A DNA stretch of 64,000 nt from Beaufortia kweichowensis (Eukaryota; Chordata; Actinopteri; Cypriniformes; Gastromyzontidae): NCBI GenBank assembly GCA_019155185.1, contig CM032795.1, forward strand, positions 14,425,795 to 14,489,794, read 5' to 3'. The translations under genes and the position numbers were made by a program. The notes beneath the pieces were generated by a model, which searched no databases, was not told where the DNA came from, and was given only the letters and a program-made list of their open reading frames with translations. Within the stretch, counting starts at the first letter, position 1. Each line of letters opens with the position of its first letter. Below, one piece after another: positions 1 through 10,961 of the stretch.

Positions 1-1131
1 TGTTTGAATCACACATATTTTTGTGTGTGTTTATATATGTATCTCTTGAGGAGTGTTTGTCAGTATATATAACAGCAAATTTTTATGTGTGTACGTCTGT
101 CTGTGTTTGTCCGTGTACTATTTCTGGAGGGGAGGCACGCGACCCTGGAGACCAGTTTGGTTGCTCCACTACTGTCAGTCACACCATCCCCGCATGCAAA
201 GTACACAGGGAACACGTACGCCACACGGCAGAGAAACGGAAAAATAGACCGATATGTTCAGCCAGCTGTTAGTCAAACACTGGCCCCTCCTGACCCACCA
301 TAAATTTGGGGCCCTCACATGTACTTTATTTTGTTTGATTTGCATGGTGTTTATGCAGTGTGTAAATCTTTTCGTGGTAAAGATTGGTTTGCATAATATT
401 AGCACTGAGATTTAAAAGAAAATAACAAAGAGAAAGATAGAGGCAGTGATGACAGGACCTCTCTGGGGGGACAGTAAATAGAATATTGCCAAATGTAGTG
501 GACATTTGAGACACAATGCATCACAAGAAGATTGTACATAGTTGGTAAAGGCTGTGTAGTCTGTTACTAAGACCTAAGACCTTGACTTGAACTGGATATC
601 TTTAAGTCACTAAGATGGCCATATAAATGTTAAAAAGTTGTGGCAGCATGATATATGAGCTCAGCAGAAGCTCCTGCTCCAAAGTTTGCAAAGAAAAAGA
701 GAATATTATAGTGGAGAATTGCTTGCTTGCTTTGGACCTCTGGATGGCAGCTTTGGATATTACAAGTACATTTTGTTCAGAACTCGAATTTGACATCAAA
801 ATAAAACTAATTTGATTATGCACATTAAAAAGCACAGATCATTTGCTTTATGGTGAAATGTTTTGAAAAAATATTAAAGTAGACGTCACTTGCTGTTAGA
901 ACGTTATTTTTAAGAATTCTCAATATTGCGTAACTACATTTGTGAGACGTCATTTCGGCATTTTAACAACATGATCCTGTGAAGTAAAAATTTATGTGCA
1001 TTTTGAACATACTTCTGAGGTTTACTTTCAACAATGAGTTTTCATTTGACACTTTATAGAGGAAAGTTATGAAACTTAACAATGCCAATAAAATGCAAGC
1101 ATGTGTTTGTATTAAAAAGAATGTACATTTA
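1..1131. other. Probable snx19 intron, no exon seen
   Basis: The stretch lies upstream of the first recognised sorting-nexin exon, whose first base is the third base of a split codon, so at least one earlier exon must exist. I looked for a preceding C-terminal nexin exon here and found none, so it is probably left of the window. The sequence is AT-rich, with a slightly GC-richer patch near 120-300 that shows no convincing splice-bounded reading frame. Confidence 0.5.
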
Positions 1132-1410
1132 CAGTACCAGTCAAACGTTTAGACACAACTGACAAAAACGTTTCTCATTTTCTTAAGAATCCATGTTTGA
1201 AGTTGTTTTGGTAGAAAAAAATATAATTGTGACATGATATTAATTTCTTTAATTAGAAAACTAAAATTTTATTTAAAATTGTTTTTTTTAAATTGGACCA
1301 TAAAATAAATAAAAAGCAGTTTTATTCAAAGTAGAAATTTCTTCAGTGCTGTTTAAAAAGCTTTCCAGGTTGAGACCTCAAGAAGCTGGATAATAAAATG
1401 CCAAGAGTAT
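1132..1410 (+). mobile_element. Tc1/mariner transposon remnant
   Basis: The element begins directly after a TA dinucleotide (1130-1131), the usual Tc1 target, with CAGTACCAGTCAAACGTTTA followed by GACACA. This closely resembles the terminal inverted repeat of Tc1-like elements known from salmonids and other fish. Near 1360-1410 the sequence resembles the end of a Tc1 transposase gene in sense orientation (TTTCCAGGTTGAGACCTCAA, then AAGCTGG and AATGCCAAGAGT). The central transposase region is missing and I see no matching right-hand repeat, so the copy is internally deleted, truncated and inactive. It sits in the intron just upstream of the snx19 exon at 1583. The family match is from memory. 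Confidence 0.65.
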
Positions 1411-1582
1411 GATTTTACAAATTCTTGTAAATTGTACTGCTACTGTATGTTGTGAATTTGTCATTTCTGCACATTTTTATACAGATTTTTTCTGCACAGA
1501 TTTGAGGAATTCCTGACGAGTCTCAGGAAAAATCTTCTTTCCCCTCAGAAACTTAAAGTAAATTTTGCATTACTGTCATCAG

Positions 1583-1767
1583 GTGGATAGAGGTAGGAAT
1601 AGCCCACCTGACCAGTGCCCCATGCTGGGTAATCTACATACGAGTGCTTCAGGATGCAGTGTGGCCTGGAGGGGAGCTACCTGTGGGACCACGGCCAGAG
1701 AAAAGCCCAGAGCAAAGAGAAAAGACCAGACTGCAATGCCTGCAGTGTCTCATTCAGCTGTTCCCAG
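1583..1767 (+). CDS. snx19: Sorting nexin 19-like, C-terminal nexin exon (third from last)
   Basis: The exon follows an acceptor ending in CAG at 1580-1582 and ends before a donor GT at 1768. It opens on the third base of a codon. Translation from 1584 begins WIEVGIAHLTSAPCWVIYIR and continues VLQDAVWPGGELP, a charged linker with EKSPEQREKTR, and LQCLIQLFP. The aromatic-rich helix followed by WPGG is the hallmark of the C-terminal nexin domain found in PXA-RGS-PX-type sorting nexins (SNX13, SNX14, SNX19, SNX25). These are membrane-associated endosomal or ER-endosome contact proteins. The last base (G) joins AG of the next exon to give Glu, completing a PEL motif. The wording of the domain looks closest to SNX19, so the symbol is likely but not proven; paralog (a or b) is not assigned. 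Upstream PXA and PX exons are outside the window. Confidence 0.8.
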
Positions 1768-2431
1768 GTCAGTTTATACCACAAAATTATGACTTTCATG
1801 GATGGATGTAATAAAAACCATAACCTTGAGGAATCTCATTTACAAACATTTAAAGCAGCAACCATCTGCCACTGTAATTATACCTGTGTTTATTGTCAAT
1901 GAGTTCAAATGGTGCATGTTTTTAATGTGGAGTTAATGTGGAGGTGCACACATTGTTATTAAATGAATTACATGTTTACAGTAAAAGTAATTACACTGAT
2001 AGCACTGTTTATTGGCATGCAATGTCTGCAATGTTTTAGCCTCTACTAATCTACTAAAGGAATTATGTAAATCAAGCAATTTGGATGCCACAGTTTCCCA
2101 TCTTGCAGGCTGGTTATTCATCATTTGAACATCATTTGATAAATTACCTCTTTTGTGATCAATAGAAAATACTAAAATGTCTCTTCATTGCGCCATGCAA
2201 ATAGCACTCACTCAAAATAGACACAGTCTGTAATGAGACTAATTTACATTGTTGGCACTGAAAAGAATGATAAATACTTCATTTGAATACTCACGGCACA
2301 GCAGTGTTTCATTGCATTTAGCTTTTGGTATTATGGATTGCAGGTGGTTAGCGAGTAAGACCTTTTTTAGTTAACAAGAGTTTCATGCTGTTTAGTGGAT
2401 TAACCCCATATGTGTTTTGTGTGAATTGCAG

Positions 2432-2519
2432 AGTTAATTACACACATGCTCGGCTCTGAGAAATGCAGGCTGGTTTGGGAACATGTGCTGGAGTCGCTAC
2501 AGGACCCCAGTATCAACAG
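2432..2519 (+). CDS. snx19: Sorting nexin 19-like, C-terminal nexin exon (penultimate)
   Basis: An 88-base exon between an acceptor (TTGCAG ending at 2431) and a donor (GT at 2520-2521). Read in the phase set by the previous exon it gives ELITHMLGSEKCRLVWEHVL and then ESLQDPSIN, with two bases left over. These complete an Arg codon with the first base of the next exon. The pattern of PEL, hydrophobic helix, LG, a further helix and LQ-P-NRH matches the central part of the C-terminal nexin domain. Three independent checks agree: both splice sites, phase continuity on each side, and domain order. Intron lengths are 664 bases before and 178 bases after. Confidence 0.85.
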
Positions 2520-2697
2520 GTATTCTTATGTCATCAAAAATGATTAGATTATACATAAGGTCACAATATTAGTGCCTTAACAACAACAAATTACCGTCCT
2601 TTTCATAAGAATTGAATGTGTGTATGTGAACTACAGTATATCCTCAATAGTCAGAAAGGACATTTTAAGCTGATGTGTATTTAATGGGTCTGTGCAG

Positions 2698-2827
2698 GCA
2701 CTTGGTTTACTGTATCTTTGACCTGCTGCTGGAGTTCCTCATTCCAGAATTTTCCAAAGAGATGTTCCAGGGGTCTTTACTGCAGAGTCTTCCAGGGGGT
2801 GTAGAGAGAACACCATCATCTGCCTGA
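2698..2827 (+). CDS. snx19: Sorting nexin 19-like, terminal coding exon with stop
   Basis: The acceptor is TGTGCAG ending at 2697. The first base completes the split Arg codon, then the frame reads HLVYCIFDLLLEFLIPEFSK and continues EMFQGSLLQSLPGGVERTPSSA to a TGA at 2825-2827. HLVYCIFDLLLEFLIPE is the final helix of the C-terminal nexin domain. The short polar tail after it is typical of poorly conserved sorting nexin C-termini, so the stop looks natural and not like damage. The three exons together give about 130 residues of the protein's C-terminus. No frameshift or internal stop is present, so this is an intact gene end and not a processed copy (introns are retained). Confidence 0.85.
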
Positions 2828-3735
2828 GGACACGGTGTTTCTTTCCTTCGCTCTCTGAACGCAGTGCTTTTAGGGTGAGGCTTTTATCAGTCTGGTTTAT
2901 TGGTTTGGCTGATGTTGCAGACAGCTGCTTTCGATGAATTTTGAATAGAACATTTTTTACATTTGTATTTGCCCCAATAACTAACTGTCATAAATAACAT
3001 TTCAGTTGAAATACTAAAGTTCAAAATATTTTTAATTTTAAAATGCAAGGTTTTAGAGAACAATTTTCAACCAGATTAAAACTATTATGAGCATTACCCA
3101 TAATGATATGGACCTGAAAAAATTCACACTAATCCACAAAAGAATCCACTTAACATCATAATCTAGCCAGGCCTTTAAAATGTAATAATGTTATTAAACT
3201 GGTGTAAATATAAAAATATGCCTTTAAACATCTTAATCTCTCATTCTCTCTTTCTCTAATCATGAGGTCACATCACTAGACCCCACACTAAAATATCAAA
3301 TCTTGATAAAATAACTTTTGCATCTGCAGAAACTTTAGTATCAGTCATACCTGTGACAAAACCAAGTCAAGACTGTTCCTGATCATAGCACTTGCATATG
3401 TCATTGCTTGCTCATATTGCATCATTGTAGCGCATGATTTTCTTGTAAGTGTATGGCGAATACACATTTTTCAAAATTTCCTGTCTGAGAAACCACAGAA
3501 GGGTCATGGATGTTAGCATTTGTCAAATATAAGATTTATCATTGCTAGGAATTGACCTACTTTTTAATTGGTTAATTTGTTTAATAGTCTCTTGTCTGTA
3601 CCATTGTAGACATAACAAAGATGTATGACAATTGTAAATTGTTTTTTGTTTATAATTTAAACGTACCAGTTTGATTTTATCCTCTGACATTTGGGACTTT
3701 ATTGCTGAATAAAAATATGTGGTACATTGTTTGTT
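2828..3735 (+). other. snx19: Putative snx19 3'UTR
   Basis: AT-rich sequence after the stop codon. The first AATAAA downstream is at 3708-3713 and is followed within about 30 bases by a GT-rich stretch (TGTGGTACATTGTTTGTTTG), the usual arrangement for cleavage and polyadenylation. ATTAAA variants occur earlier, near 3074 and 3190, so shorter isoforms are possible. The exact cleavage site is inferred. Confidence 0.5.
3708..3713 (+). terminator. snx19: Candidate poly(A) signal of snx19
   Basis: AATAAA hexamer with a GT-rich element about 5-30 bases downstream. It is the first canonical hexamer after the stop codon at 2827, about 880 bases away. Confidence 0.5.
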
Positions 3736-5790
3736 TGGCTATAATTATCTCCCTAAGTCTCTTTGAAACAAACAAACAGCAGGTGTACTGCATCAGTATG
3801 TCATAAAGTATTACATTATTTACAGTACATAAAAATGTAAGAAAAGCATCTTATTTTAATTAGCTAATTTATCACAATTATGATACATTTAATTCCATTA
3901 TTGGGCTCAATCTGTCTGACCACTCTATTAAAGAGGTTCATATCTTTATGACCAGACCCCTATTTTCACATCACCTGGAACTGTAAGTCTGTAAGTCTTG
4001 GACTTTGTTTTACATTTCTGTCAGAACCTTAAACCAAGGCCAAGCTTATGAAGGAAGCCAGTGGAGCAGAATTAAATTAAGTTTATTGGTATTTTCATTC
4101 TTGCATGGATAGCCATCAGATGTCTGGGGCTCTAATAAAATCCATGTGTTATTAGTTGGTGATTTGCTACATGCGCACACTAACACGCGTGCACGCGGTC
4201 TAGAAGAACTTTGTGTACTTGACTCAGGCGTTGGTTTTAAAGCCTAGCTGCACTTGCGTGCTAGATTTACTAGTGTGAAGACTGCATGATAACAACAGGT
4301 GTACAGAGACTTATGGAAAGAGACAAATTCAAACAACCAGATGTAGAACTTTCAACACACGTACAAACTAAATGCCTAGAACAAAACATAGCCAAGACAG
4401 GAAAACAAACATTTGTCTGGAAGACAGACTGTTATTTATATGTTCTTTTGTTCTTTATATTTGCTCATATGTGTGGACAAATGCACTTTAATGAGTGCAA
4501 ATATATTATATAATGAATATAATATAATATCCATACTGTACAAAATACATTTTAATATAAAGTACTAATTTACAACAATAACATTTATTTTCTATAATAT
4601 AATATTCTTGATTTTTGCTCTTGCTCCCCAGTCAAGAGCAGTAAATTACAATCACTGTAATTTATGTAATTTGTAATTTATGTTAAATGTACATTATCAT
4701 TTAATTTACAATCATCTTTAATGAACCATAATGGCTTCTCAGTTCCTCAACTGACATTATACAGACTACAACACAAGTTTTACTATTGCAGTACTTTATA
4801 TTATATATCTATATTCTCATGTCAATATTTTTTAAATGTACTTGAACGTTTTAGCTAAAAGGGAGAATTTCTACCATTTTGAGTAAGTCTGAGAAGACAA
4901 AATGTACAGCAGTTTTAAGTCAACCTACTCAGCATTGTCAGGTCATTGTCAGGAAATATTTAGAGAATAAAACCACTCATGATCCAGATTGTGACATTGA
5001 GAATCAGGAAAAAAGGGGCTGGGGGATGTTATGGTCTCTTAACCGCAAACCAGTGACATTTCCCGGATTCTGCAGATGGTCAAAGCAGAAGCTGAAGTGT
5101 TTACGTCGTTTACGATGAAGTGTAATGGAGAGCAGTGTCAGTTTTATTGCCCATCACTAAAGGGTCAGTGACTTCAGATGGCAGTAATGTGGTTGATGAC
5201 TGTAAACCTTTCATTGTTTTTGTGGCAGATTCAGCAAATTGTATGGTAAACTCACTTAGCACACAGTGAACTGTGCAAAAGCTTAAAAAGAGAAGAATAT
5301 AGTCTGGCCTGAGAGGTGTCCAGAAAGATTTATGAAGAGATGTAAATCAATAATATGTGCTGTGTTTGAAGTGGTGAGCTTTAAATCTTTGGTAAAGAAG
5401 ATGAATGAACCTGTCTTTACCTTTCTTCATCCTGGCTTTACTTCATTGCTGTCATATAAGATAGATTGATATGTTTACTTGTTCAAGACCTAATCTGTTT
5501 ATGCAATAGACCCTGTTTGTGTCAGAAACGTATGTGTTGTTTATTACATGGAAAAACCTTATGTTCGTTTGCTTTTATAGGTGCATAGTAATTTTTCCTC
5601 ATTAAAATAAAATCAGTGATACTTTTGGACACTATATTTAATTTACATTAATTCAATGAAAGTTCCAGTTTTGAAAGTGGGTTAAAGCTTGTTTTATTTT
5701 ATGGGTCATTTATTGGCATATATTGGATTTATATGACCACCTGAATACCACTAAAACAATCCCTATTGGACATAGTCTACCAAGGTGTTC
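3736..5790. other. Intergenic AT-rich DNA
   Basis: No exon recognised. 4500-4720 is extremely AT-rich with repeated TAATATA and GTAATTTA words. Short open frames here lack splice context or any family resemblance. Confidence 0.5.
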
Positions 5791-5792
5791 AG

Positions 5793-5835
5793 GTTAAAAC
5801 CTGTTAACTGTCAAAATTCCACAGGAGGAAACTTA
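5793..5835. repeat. Single end of a small inverted-repeat (MITE-like) family
   Basis: GTTAAAACCTGTTAACTGTC followed by A and a CAGGAGGAA block matches the outer end of the fuller copies at 6399-6673 and 18425-18648. No partner end is visible before the next copy, so this is a solo end or a truncated copy about 600 bases from the fuller one. Confidence 0.4.
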
Positions 5836-6132
5836 ATAGAATAATTTATTTAAAAAACCCTTTATGATAATTAAAAACAGAACAAATGTATACTCATTGA
5901 ATGACAAAATACCCAGTCTAATATGCAGTCACCCACTGCTGTCAGGATTGGAGCGAGACAGTATGGTGAATTATATAAAGTGCAGGTGGTAGCAGCCTTA
6001 AAATCTGAAAAAAAATCAGGACTTGTTGCCTGGACCTTACGTAAGGCCAATCCAGGATTGGTATGTTTTCAATCCCTGTCAGATGAGAGGAGAATCTGTG
6101 TTATTTCACACAGCTCACGTGCACACCCACAA

Positions 6133-6149
6133 ACACACACACACACACA
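6133..6149. repeat. Short (CA)n microsatellite
   Basis: About eight CA units in a CA-rich neighbourhood. Confidence 0.8.
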
Positions 6150-6398
6150 AAACGTGTACCTTTAAAGGTAATCCTGTGTTATCTTTCATCCTCATAATTA
6201 ATTAAGACTGTACTTGTCTAGTTCCTGGGCTAATCTTACGTGCACATTTGAGATAACAATTATATTGATGGTTGGTTAAATAAGGTTCTTTATTTGCATA
6301 TTAATGAGACTGATAACCCTGATTGAATAATTATGACTTGTGATGGTACATAAAGCTGCAATTTGTAACTTTTGCTACTATATCGCCATCTCGATTTA

Positions 6399-6673
6399 CA
6401 CCTTTTAACTGTCATTGTTCCTCAGGAGGAACACCAATGTTATTTCCCTATTTACTTTAATATTTCATTTCATTTTAATCTAATCATGACAAACTAAAAA
6501 TTGATGCAATTTTCATAACAATAAACATAAAAAAAAAATACCTAAAATATATTTTTTAAAAGACTTTAAAATGTTTGAAAAAATATATAATATCTAAAAA
6601 TGAAAAAAATGTAGTTCAGTGCATTTTCATGTGTATACCCAATTTCTGCTGTGACAGTTATCAGGTTAAAACA
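6399..6673. mobile_element. MITE-like element, copy B
   Basis: About 275 bases of AT-rich sequence with imperfect terminal inverted repeats. The left end has CCTTTTAACTGTCA and the right end has TGACAGTTATCAGGTTAAAA, whose complement reads CCTGATAACTGTCA. Internal blocks (CAGGAGGAA, TTATTTCCCTATT, CAATAAACATAA, AAAATGTTTGAA, TTTTCATGTGTAT) recur in the same order in the copy at 18.4 kb. It has no coding capacity, so it would be a non-autonomous DNA element. Superfamily not assigned. Confidence 0.55.
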
Positions 6674-6679
6674 AAAAAT

Positions 6680-9600
6680 TGCTTTTTTTATTATTATAAG
6701 CGTACCATTGATAGTTAAGAAAGTTTTTAAGTTTTTCGTGTGCTTCCCAATAACAGTTTATTTTTTACTGAAAAGTTAGTTTAATAACGATGCCATGTAC
6801 ATTAAGTCTGCACTGGATAATTTAAATCATCTAAATGTACAAAATAAATAATAACATCCCTACAGACGTCAGCTCTGCCACTGTATGACTTTCCCCCAGA
6901 TGCTAAAACTAAACACAGCATGTTAGACTGTACAAATCGTAAAAATATTTAACAAGGTAAGCACCGCAGCAGCTGTTTATGATTGGTCTGTTTTTTAAAC
7001 CGCTCGCTGTAAACAACTTCAGCAACACATCGTTGGACATTTTATTCCTTTGGCACAGCAAACAGTGTTAATCCTTTTCTTCAAAGTGTGAAATATTGCT
7101 TAAAGAATGCACTGTGAAAATCATTGTTTTTCATGGTGCTTGCTTTTGTTATTTCACACTTGTGATATGTGCTACACAATAATTACTTACTTTTTTATTT
7201 GGTTTTAATTTTGTACAGATGAGTACATCATATGCACTCCTGATGCACTCCACATGTGACATGTAGATTTTATTTAAAGATTATTTTTGGTATTTTGCCA
7301 CTATTTTATTATAGAGGATTGAGTAGGGCAGGAAATAATGAGAAGTGACAGGATCAGGAAATGTCATAAGTTGGATGTAAAAATGTCTTCTTTTGCTCAT
7401 TTGAGAACATGTGTGCCAACTGCAAAACCACGGCTGTCATTGAGCATTTTAACCATTCATTTTATAGTCATTTATGTTTATGTCAAATAGATCCAGTATC
7501 TTTAATGATGATACTGAACACAGACTTTTTCATTATTTATTAAAGAACATACTTGCCTTTACTTTTTTGTTGCACGCCAATTACTTTTTTCTTCAGTTAA
7601 CCATCTTTTCGTTTTTAATTTCCGTTTTCTCTCTTGACTCTGGATCAATCAGTGCACCGAGACAAAAGAGGTCTTTTCATAGTTGTGTGTGAGCTAACCC
7701 TAATTTTTAGCTTTGGTTTAAACAGTCAGCCACCCACAGCTGCTATTTAAAAAAGGCTTTCAGAAATGAACTTGACGGCACACCACAAACCAATCCAACC
7801 AGTCAAAAGGCCTGGTGTGTGAGAAAAGAGCTTTGCACTTGTGTTGTCACTTGTCTTATCAGACTAAAAACTGAGCACTCTTTGTGTTTAGCCCAGCAAG
7901 TCATAATGACCATGAATTGTGAGGAAATGACCTCACAGAAGGTGACCATGATGTCATGATTGAACACAGTATACGCCAGAGATCTACTTAACATTTCCAA
8001 TAGCAGCATGGCAATACTTATTTGCATAATCTGAATGAGATGCCTACTGAGAACTACCCACTGCTTTTCATCTTTAAAGGTCTTTAGATATCCAAGCCAA
8101 ATGTTATAAAATGCAGAGATTAAAGGGATTTACTGGAATAGTGTAAAATGTGAGTATGTCTTACGCACGAACCTTTGACAAAACTGAAAGGATGGCACTT
8201 CGTTCCAAAAGAGCATGTACCAACAGAAGCCAAAAGAGCATGGACTCCCAGTGTGTGATGATGAAAGACAATGCAGCTGTCAACACCTTATAAAGTCCAA
8301 AGAGTTGCCAGGGAACATTTTAATTTTTTCAACAGGAATGAATAATAATACGTATTAGAGTGTGTACAGATGGGCTTTGGTTGGCTTAACCTTTCTCCTT
8401 CTGACTTTTCTTGCTGTGTAAACTTCTCTGATCTCTAATGCTTGGCTGTTGGAGTCACAGTTGGCTACTGTGACGCCTCTAGCTTTGGCCGTAATCCCAT
8501 GTGTGAGCCATTTGGATGACAAGTTGTGACTGTAATTTCTTAAGAGGCCACCCAGGATGGACTTGCTGATGAGAGGAAAGATCTACTAGCGTGCAAAAAT
8601 TTTTGTAGACCTTCAGCATCAAGTGGAAAACCTGTGTCTATTTTTTCCTTTATGTCAACAAGGTTGTAAGGACCTTCTCTTAGATTTAGTTTTGATGCAC
8701 TATTTGTCCCTATCGCTGAATTAAAATGTGCTAATGTAATTCAAATCTTTCTTGTGTTGGTTTTTTACCACATCCTGTTCTGTTGCACCTTATTGACATA
8801 TTGACTACAAAGTGAATTCAAATTAATTATGTGGATCCTCTGGAATGATCCCTATGAGATGGGTGTGTTGTAATGATGAACAGAAAAACAAATGTAGTGC
8901 AGAGAGAGTGTAGAGGCCGATGTTATGATTCACATCTTCCAGATTCACATCCAGCATCAGTTTCACCATTGATCCCACACACATCAATCCCTCCGACCTG
9001 CCAATATACACGTTTCTTCTCCATTATAAAACAATTGCTTTTGTATTTCTTCCACTGAGTTGTATTCTCAAGAGTTTTGTACTCTGGCTCCATGTCTGAG
9101 ACTGCTGAAAGTTAGCGGTGGTTTGAGAAAGGGAAGCGATGGGTCAGAAACAGGTCGGACTGGATTTATGAGCTGATGTTTAGCGCCTTTATATGGCCTA
9201 GACTAAAGAACATCATGGAGAAAGCGAAGCATCCAGACAGACTGATTCTCATGTTTGGTTTTAGATTGAGACCAGTCTTGTACAGCTGAGAACTGATTTT
9301 TACTAAATGACCCTTGAATGATGCATAAGGCATTTTTCGAATAAATAGCTTGTGAAACAAATGAGGAATGAAACTGATTTAAGAGTTGTGAGATCAGATT
9401 GAATTTGGAGCACTTTAGTGTTTCATGACATGAGTCCTGTGGGAATAATTACGTAGCACATGTCAGTTTATTCCAGGATAGACAAATTCAAAACACTTGT
9501 GAAATACTTATGAGGTACACAAAAACAAATTATGTCTGAAGTCATGATCAAGTCATAATATGTTTCTTAGGCTACAAAAGGGTAAGCAAATGACGTTTCA

Positions 9601-10882
9601 TTAATGGCTGAATTAATGTTTCCATGTCTGTCATACAACATAAAGCCAAGCGCTTCAGTGTATGAAAACAACTGGATTCTCGGCACTGCAATGTTGCTGT
9701 TATTCCCACAGAGGGCGGCATTGGGTTACTTTTTCCCAGTAAGCTGGATTTCGGGTTGTAAGGGTGATGGCAGTATAAGATCAGAAGTGGGGAGCCACCA
9801 ACAACCGAATTGAAAACAAGCTTTTTACAGATTTTTCTACATTTTAAATACATTTTTAGAACATTTAGTTAAGCTTTTAGTTTTACATTTAAAGCGTGCT
9901 CAAATTCCAGCATGTTTTAAAAAAATAATTTTAACAAGTTCTAAATTGTAACGTTTCATCAATGGAAGAAAAGGTGGTTTCTTTCATTTAAAAAATAAAT
10001 ACTGTAGAAAATGTGACACGCACGGTTTTTCACACTCCACAGAAGTACATCAAATTTGTTGTTGTAGTGCATTTTTGGTGTATAAAGTAATTGCCGCTTT
10101 TCTTTTTTCCTTTTTATTCTATGCAGATAACAATTAGGTGCATAATAATGTGTCTAACATTTGCTAGCAAACAAGCAAGAGAACTAGATCATTTTTTTTC
10201 TGGCAAAGCAATATTTGTGGTTTATGCTCTTGTTCATTTTGCTGTTTGTACAGTATTAACCGTATTTGTCTGCACATAATATTTTATATTTTTTAATAAT
10301 TTTCTGAATATGTAATTAAATATACTGCAAAATACAACAAATAAGATTCTTACCATTTCTAGATTTTACACAGAGGGTCAGTCTCCGCCCACAGCTTAGA
10401 TACAACCAAACCATTTCTCTCACAGCCACGGCCAAGAGTGCAGTCCAACATCAGACAAGCCTGATTAGCAACGGACGGGTTTAACAAAGAGGCTGGGAGA
10501 CAACAGAGAATGTAATGTTTTGCGATCCGTGTCAGTCAGAGGCGACACAGAACATAAACAGAATTAGATGTTAGAGATTCTCTAATCCCAGACACTTCTG
10601 TTTCTCTATGAAATATTTGTAGACATTTATTTTCCGACAATTGTGGGCTAATCGACATGCAAACAGTGTGGGGAGTTCTAGTGTAGGAAAAGTAACTGAT
10701 GTTGGCACGTTTAGATCCCTGTGTTCATTACGTGGCATACTGTTTCCCCGCTTGGCTATCTCTGCTGTTTCTCATGCTGTATCTGGCTAGCTGTCACGAG
10801 TGTGCTGAAACTTTCTTTTGTATTGTCTTTAACACAAATCAGTTTTTTGTTTTAATGCCATTGCCAAGTTGTTTCAGGTTGC

Positions 10883-10885
<3 letters not shown>
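6680..10885. other. Intergenic DNA, nothing recognised
   Basis: No exon, RNA gene or known repeat recognised. Open frames in this stretch are short and without family resemblance. A slightly GC-richer, CpG-containing patch at about 10375-10560 could be a conserved non-coding element, but nothing in the sequence proves it. Confidence 0.4.

Positions 10886-10959
<74 letters not shown>
10886..10959. repeat. (CT)37 microsatellite
   Basis: 74 bases of perfect TC dinucleotide repeat. Confidence 0.97.

Positions 10960-10961
<2 letters not shown>

Noticed and set aside
1654..1902. 82-codon ATG frame overlapping the snx19 exon
   Set aside because: It is in the wrong frame. The correct frame gives the nexin-domain sequence and joins in phase to the next exon.
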